This document shows, piece by piece, positions 60,051 to 64,000 of a stretch of DNA of 64,000 bases (the stretch's first letter is position 1; each line of letters begins with the position of its first letter). The DNA lies in assembly GCA_910583935.1 (NCBI GenBank), contig CAJTZM010000002.1:98202-162201 (forward strand). The letters run 5' to 3'. Origin of the DNA: an uncultured Oscillospiraceae bacterium. GTDB lineage: Bacteria; Bacillota; Clostridia; Oscillospirales; Ruminococcaceae. Position numbers and translations under genes: made by a program. Under the pieces are notes generated by a model. That model made no database searches. It saw only the letters and a program-made list of their open reading frames with translations, and was not told the origin of the DNA.

Positions 60051-61550
60051 GGTGGAGGCGACCGCAACCAACGGTGAACACCCCGCATGGCGGGAAACGG
60101 CGCTTTCAAAGTGTTCCTCTATTTCGTCCAGCAGAATGTCATCAATGGTAATCGGCCTGTCCCCGCCGTTGAGGATCAGCGTCATTCTGTCGTCGTAAAG
60201 GTAGATGGCCCGGAGGAAGATATTCACCATTCCCCGGCGGTTGTTCTCGTCGTTGACATTTCCCCGTTTCAGCGAGTAGAGAAACGCCTTAATCTGCGGC
60301 GCGGTAAACGTGACTTGCTTTCCCATCTCAATGGCAAGCTGGCCCTGCAACTCGTCCTTTTCCCGCTTGCGCTTCTCAATGCGCTCGGTAATCATATCCA
60401 CCGCCTGCCCACGCTCCAAGGCTGTCCAAAGGTTTTCAATAGCGGCATCCGCCTCCTGTATCGCCGCCTTGATGCGCTTGATGGCGGAGCTGTCATAGTC
60501 GGCCTCACAAGCGGCGGCAACCGCAAGGGAAATCTTTTCAATATTGCTGTCCGTCAACAGCTTGCGGCACTCCAAAACCACCCTGTCCTCAATTTTCTGC
60601 TTATTGACAACTTTCTTCCGGCAGGTCTTTTTCTTGGCGCTCTTGCAGGCGTAGTAGCGATAGGCTGTCCCGGATTTCCCCGTCCCGCCGTAGCCGGTCA
60701 TCATCTCCCGGCAGTAGCCGCAGAACAGCTTTGTTGTCAAAAGGTATTCCTCTCGCCCCCTGGAACGGGCGGGAGCCTTTTTGTTGCGGTCAAGGATGTG
60801 CTGTACCCGCTGAAAAAGCTCGTCCTCAATGATGCGGGGCATACCGTCCGGCGTTTCCGTATCCTTGTAGATGTAATAGCCGATGTACCGCTTGTTCCGC
60901 AAAAGGCGGTGCAGGCTGTTCTTGTTGAACTCCTTGCCCTGGGAGGTTTTGACTTGCTTTGCGTTGAGATATTTTGTGATTTCAGCGACGGTTTTTCCGC
61001 TGGCGTACATCTCGAAAATCTCCCGGACAACAGCAGCGCCCTCTGGGTCAACATGGAAGCGGCGTTCCTCGTCCACATAGTAGCCAAGGCCCGGATTGCT
61101 CCCATTGCTCAAACACTTTTCAGCGTTGATGTCCATGCCCCGCCGTATCTTTTGGGACAGCTCCGCCGAGTAGTATTCGGCCATGCTCTCCAACACGCCC
61201 TCCACCAAAATACCGCTGGCGTCGTCACTGATGTTCTCCCTTGCGGAGATCACCCGAATGCCGTTCTTTTTCAGCTTGGCCTTGTTAATGGCGCTGTCAT
61301 AGCGGTTCCGGGCGAAACGGTCAAGCTGATAGACAAGAACGCCCTCAAAAATGTGCTTGTCGCTGTCGGTAATCATGCGCTGGAACTCGGCCCGGCTGTC
61401 CGTTGTGCCGCTCTGCGCCCGGTCGATGTATTCGCCAATCACGATATGTCCGTTGTTCTTGGCAAACTCATAGCAGGTTTGAAGCTGGCCCTCGATAGAC
61501 TGTTCTGTCTGACGGTGGCTGGAATACCTGGCGTAAATGACGACATTCAC
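60045..61550 (-). CDS. Large serine recombinase (TnpX/Tn4451-like)
   Basis: This 501-residue site-specific recombinase has the catalytic domain (VIYARYSSHRQTEQSIEGQL, nucleophile Ser in YSS, and VYQLDRFARNRYDS). Then come a recombinase domain (GYYVDEERRFHVDPEGAAVVREIFEMYASG), a zinc ribbon (FCGYCREM with CKSAKKKTCRK) and a coiled coil. It should excise or integrate the element. It overlaps the XRE gene by 4 nt. This cassette is typical of conjugative elements of Clostridia. Confidence 0.95.
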   Translation of the reverse strand: MNVVIYARYSSHRQTEQSIEGQLQTCYEFAKNNGHIVIGEYIDRAQSGTTDSRAEFQRMITDSDKHIFEGVLVYQLDRFARNRYDSAINKAKLKKNGIRVISARENISDDASGILVEGVLESMAEYYSAELSQKIRRGMDINAEKCLSNGSNPGLGYYVDEERRFHVDPEGAAVVREIFEMYASGKTVAEITKYLNAKQVKTSQGKEFNKNSLHRLLRNKRYIGYYIYKDTETPDGMPRIIEDELFQRVQHILDRNKKAPARSRGREEYLLTTKLFCGYCREMMTGYGGTGKSGTAYRYYACKSAKKKTCRKKVVNKQKIEDRVVLECRKLLTDSNIEKISLAVAAACEADYDSSAIKRIKAAIQEADAAIENLWTALERGQAVDMITERIEKRKREKDELQGQLAIEMGKQVTFTAPQIKAFLYSLKRGNVNDENNRRGMVNIFLRAIYLYDDRMTLILNGGDRPITIDDILLDEIEEHFESAVSRHAGCSPLVAVASTK

Positions 61551-61903
61551 TCTTTCACCCCCTCCAGCATCTCAACGATAGCTTTTTTCAAGCGGTCATT
61601 CATGGGTGAGGCGGGGTCAAAGCACATCTCCACAAACCGCCTCATGTCCTTATCTTCCTCCAAAATTTTTGGCTTGTACTCGTACAGCTTGCCCTGCGGT
61701 TTGTCGGTGCGGCAGCAGATATAATCCATCGACACATCGAAATAATCCGCATACCAAATCAGCACTTTAATGGGAGCGGCGGAGTAGCCCGTTTCGTATC
61801 GGTTGATCGTGGCTTGGGGGATGCCTGCAATCTTCCCAAACTTTGCTTGGGACAACCCAATACCCTCTCGGAGCGTTCTCATTCTTGCGCCTATATCACT
61901 CAA
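61547..61903 (-). CDS. XRE-family transcriptional regulator
   Basis: This 118-residue protein has an N-terminal HTH (GARMRTLREGIGLSQAKFGKIAGIPQATINRYETG) and a C-terminal tail with Asp/Glu-rich segments. The start is likely TTG at 61903, 6 nt after GGAGGTG, as the ATG-started reading from 61957 runs through the promoter. It overlaps the recombinase start by 4 nt and probably controls its own operon through a palindrome in its promoter. Confidence 0.9.
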   Translation of the reverse strand: MSDIGARMRTLREGIGLSQAKFGKIAGIPQATINRYETGYSAAPIKVLIWYADYFDVSMDYICCRTDKPQGKLYEYKPKILEEDKDMRRFVEMCFDPASPMNDRLKKAIVEMLEGVKE

Positions 61904-61928
61904 TTTGCTCACCTCCTGTCGTACTGTT

Positions 61929-61972
61929 ATTGTAGCAGAAAGTGGTGTTTCTGTCAATTCAAATTATGAATT
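61929..61972 (-). promoter_or_regulatory. Promoter and operator of the XRE-recombinase operon
   Basis: On the minus strand TTGACA (61952-61957) and TACAAT (61929-61934) are 17 nt apart with TGC before the -10. A palindrome (AATTCA-5-TGAATT, 61956-61972) overlaps the -35, as expected of an autoregulatory operator. Confidence 0.7.
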
Positions 61973-61996
61973 ATTTTGAAGGGAGATATGAATACT

Positions 61997-62362
61997 ATGA
62001 CAGTATTTCATGTTGCGAAGAACACAAATTACACGGTCATGTCCAATCACCATCTGCGGAACCGCGAACTGTCCCTAAAGGCAAAGGGCCTGCTGTCGCA
62101 GATGCTCAGTCTCCCGGAAAAGTGGGATTACACCCTGCAAGGGCTGGCCTACATCAACCGAGAGCAGATTGACGCCATCCGTCAGGCTGTCCATGAACTG
62201 GAACAGGCCGGGTATATCGTGCGGGCAAGGGAACGGGACAGCCGGGGGCGGCTGCGGGGAGCGGAGTACACCATCTACGAAGAACCGCAGTTAGCATCTG
62301 ATTTGCCAGCGTTGGAAAAACCGTTGTCGGAAAATCCTACGTTGGATAATCCAACGCAATAA
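61997..62362 (+). CDS. Short helix-turn-helix protein of a mobile element (replication-type)
   Basis: This 121-residue protein has a winged-helix core (LSLKAKGLLSQMLSLPEKWDYTLQGLAYINREQIDAIRQAVHELEQAGYI) found in the N-terminal region of replication or helper proteins of clostridial conjugative elements. It ends in a Pro/Asn-rich tail. The related proteins are often longer. The same region is followed by stop codons, so this copy may be truncated. The ATG at 61997 is better spaced from GGGAG than the ATG at 61988. Confidence 0.7.
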   Translation: MTVFHVAKNTNYTVMSNHHLRNRELSLKAKGLLSQMLSLPEKWDYTLQGLAYINREQIDAIRQAVHELEQAGYIVRARERDSRGRLRGAEYTIYEEPQLASDLPALEKPLSENPTLDNPTQ

Positions 62363-62546
62363 AATAAAGATATAAGTAAATAAAGATTTTATCAAGTAAA
62401 GACTTATCAATTACCCATTCCTTTCCTATCCTTTCCCCTACCCCCTCCCGTGGAGGACAAGCGGCAGAGCCGCTGGAAAGGAATGGAACGGAAGCGAGAA
62501 GCAGAGCGGTCAAATAGCAGCAGGGGCTATCATGGCCGTTATCTGA

Positions 62547-62697
62547 CCCGCTGAAAGCGTACAGACGCGAAGCGGGTGTACGCTTTCTGCGGGTGTCACA
62601 AGAGGGCCTGCGGCCCTCTTGTGTGACAGCACAGTTTCACAGACCAGAAAAGCCAGGGCAGGAGTGCCGGGGGTATCGGCCTCCCGCCCTGGCTTTT
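62547..62697 (+). repeat. Array of three strong hairpins
   Basis: First, CCCGC-x-GAAAGCGTACA pairs with its complement (62547-62563 with 62577-62593, one mismatch). Second, CACAAGAGGGCC with GGCCCTCTTGTG (62597-62608 with 62612-62623, 3-nt loop). Third, AAAAGCCAGGGC with GCCCTGGCTTTT (62648-62659 with 62686-62697), terminator-like with a T-run. Two adjacent stems without T-runs are unusual and suggest a DNA-level or RNA-level function. Confidence 0.7.
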
Positions 62698-62709
62698 TGT
62701 GTCCTGCTG

Positions 62710-62919
62710 TACGCCGTTAGAAGTCCGTTTTGGCGGGTGCAGGTCAAATCGTATTGCCCCCCTATCGACCACAGCCGGAAAGCCTTGAAATATCAGGGCC
62801 GTTTTGCCTCTAAAGCGTTACACATCAGCCCTATCTTGGCGGGCAGGGGTTCCCCATCCATTTCTACGCAGTTAGAAACCCATTTTTGAGGGTGCAGGTC
62901 AAATCGTATTACCCCCTAT
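62710..62919 (+). repeat. Pair of ~55-nt direct repeats, 155 nt apart
   Basis: Both copies contain TACGC-x-GTTAGAA, then a variable segment, then GGGTGCAGGTCAAATCGTATT and a C-run. They are at 62710-62764 and 62865-62919. The shared block continues only partly on either side. Confidence 0.75.
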
Positions 62920-63472
62920 GTGACCGCCTTTTGAACGTCCTGAAAACAGGCCGCTGGATAGGCCCTAAATGCGTAGGCTGGCGGGCTGATTTAGGGATGT
63001 CAGCCAAAGTGTCGGTTAGAGGGGCTGTGTAGAAAGAGTTACCCCCATTTTCGGGAGAACAGATATAAACACCTTGCCCCTTTCCGATACCCACGAAAAA
63101 AGCCTGTGTTTTCAATACCTCCGGGAGCTACTTTTTCTACGCCAAACCCCTGACTTCTGCCATTCTCTTATTCCTGTGCTTTGGAGCAGATTTTTCGGTA
63201 ATCAGCTTGACAGAATATATTGCCGTGGCTGCCATACCCATGCGGGTGCTGCCTCCGTTCTGTATAAGGGTTTGGGACTATCCCAACAAGCAAAACGGAC
63301 ACGGCCCGGCAAGGAAAAAAGGGGCCGCTTTTCGGGAGTGTGGCCACACTCCCTATGCTTGCTACGATAGCGCTCCCACCATATCGTGAACCCCAAAGCT
63401 CAAAAATTTACTGTCATTTCATATCCATTCCACATTCCGGTGCTATACTACCCTGAAAAAGGGGGAACTACA

Positions 63473-64000
63473 ATGGCAACATTACTGGTTGTTGAGGACG
63501 ACCGCAAGACCAACGATGCGATTTGTGAATATCTAAAGCCTGCGGGCCACACAGTCATCCCAGCTTATGACGGCGGGGAGGCGTTACAGCTTTTCCGTGA
63601 GAACAACATTGACCTTGTTGTACTGGACATTATGCTGCCCCATGTCAGTGGGCTGTCCGTCCTACATGAGATACGGCGGACAAGCACAACGCCCATTCTG
63701 ATGCTTACAGCTCTTGAGGATGAATATACCCAGGTCAGAAGTTTTGACGAGCAGGCCGATGACTACATGACAAAGCCCTTTTCTATGGTATTGCTGGGGA
63801 GGCGGATTACCGCCCTTTTGCGTCGAAGCGGGCAGGCCCCGTTACCCCAAACGATAACCTTTGGCGATGTGACCGTCGATTTCTCCGGCTACACCGCCAG
63901 CGACAGCGCCGGGAAAATCGACATCATGCCAAAGGAAATTGATTTGCTCCGGCTGCTGGTGGAGCATAGGGGGCTGGTGCTGACCCGTTCGCAGATTTTG
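63473..64000 (+). CDS. OmpR-family response regulator (3' end beyond window)
   Basis: The open frame covers 176 codons. The receiver domain has the acidic pair VVEDD, phosphorylation site Asp in LVVLDIMLPHVSG and Lys in MTKPFSMV. The winged-helix effector domain begins after about residue 125 and is cut by the window end. GGGGG precedes the ATG. A sensor kinase gene is expected to follow. In similar elements these regulators often control ABC-type antibiotic-resistance pumps, which cannot be checked here. Confidence 0.88.
   Translation, partial: MATLLVVEDDRKTNDAICEYLKPAGHTVIPAYDGGEALQLFRENNIDLVVLDIMLPHVSGLSVLHEIRRTSTTPILMLTALEDEYTQVRSFDEQADDYMTKPFSMVLLGRRITALLRRSGQAPLPQTITFGDVTVDFSGYTASDSAGKIDIMPKEIDLLRLLVEHRGLVLTRSQIL

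Larger units (their letters stand above)
62363..63472 (+). other. Non-coding mobile-element region with hairpins and direct repeats
   Basis: About 1.1 kb without a convincing gene. It holds three hairpins (62547-62593, 62597-62623, 62648-62697) and two direct repeats (62710-62764 and 62865-62919). In related elements relaxosome genes usually follow near here. None is seen, only a response regulator from 63473. Confidence 0.6.

Noticed and set aside
60087..61724. 545-residue plus-strand reading across the serine recombinase
   Set aside because: It is the complement of the well-supported recombinase gene, with typical shadow composition.
62593..62889. 98-residue reading in the hairpin region of the mobile element
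   Set aside because: It crosses the hairpins and one direct repeat, has no ribosome binding site and no recognisable features.

Overview
The window looks like a chromosome segment of an endospore-forming, Gram-positive anaerobe of class Clostridia, most likely the Oscillospiraceae/Ruminococcaceae side. The evidence is a PolC-type replicative polymerase, AddAB instead of RecBCD, folate-dependent TrmFO, a SipL-like spore-coat protein, DUF1540 and BofC-like proteins, a PepV-type dipeptidase, a moderately high GC content and Clostridia-style gene order. No rRNA, tRNA or CRISPR array was seen. About 46 of the roughly 54 genes are conserved chromosomal genes. The last 4 kb is the end of an integrated mobile element.

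Positions 1-9,550 are a minus-strand run: infC-rpmI-rplT behind a strong promoter and a leader, then an RNA methyltransferase, dprA, topA, trmFO, plsX, rnc and a radical SAM gene cut by the window edge. Many of these genes touch or overlap by 4 nt. addBA (9.6-16.6 kb) has its own promoter. A two-component system (16.6-18.8 kb), an NMT1-type ABC importer (19.0-21.6 kb), a PnuC-type transporter with an unassigned structured leader, and a class A penicillin-binding protein with a long leader follow.

Positions 25.4-35.8 kb are mixed: a BofC-like protein, an AGCS amino-acid symporter behind an attenuator-like leader, a cold-shock protein, a sugar-amine cassette (FrlB-like SIS protein, GntR regulator, second SIS protein), an orphan protein carrying a GGASGPT motif, exonuclease III, a frameshifted dimethylargininase-like gene, a uroporphyrinogen-decarboxylase-family protein and a cysteine-rich DUF1540 protein. 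Positions 35.8-46.6 kb hold the classic pyrH-frr-uppS-cdsA-dxr-rseP-ispG-polC run, which links UMP and ribosome recycling, undecaprenyl phosphate, phospholipid and isoprenoid synthesis, site-2 proteolysis and replication.

Positions 46.8-57.6 kb hold small DNA-binding and unknown proteins, a DMT transporter, an M23 murein hydrolase, a CzrA-like sensor with a His-rich zinc-type P-ATPase, the SipL-like protein, a TcdA-like E1 enzyme, a DUF1622 operon and a PepV-like dipeptidase. Two short genes (47.2 and 54.2 kb) encode 53-residue paralogues that are too short for many gene callers. Positions 57.8-60 kb carry a DUF4367 protein without its usual sigma factor, a small secreted protein and a free-standing Spo0A C-terminal-like domain. 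From 60.0 kb there is a large serine recombinase bordered by a perfect 21-bp inverted repeat, an XRE regulator, a short replication-type HTH protein, a non-coding stretch of strong hairpins and 155-nt-spaced direct repeats, and the start of a second response regulator cut by the window end.

The items that seem least explained are a dispersed promoter-bearing repeat (25.24 and 55.94 kb), the structured leaders of pnuC and the AGCS gene, the 53-residue protein family and the hairpin/repeat block in the mobile element.
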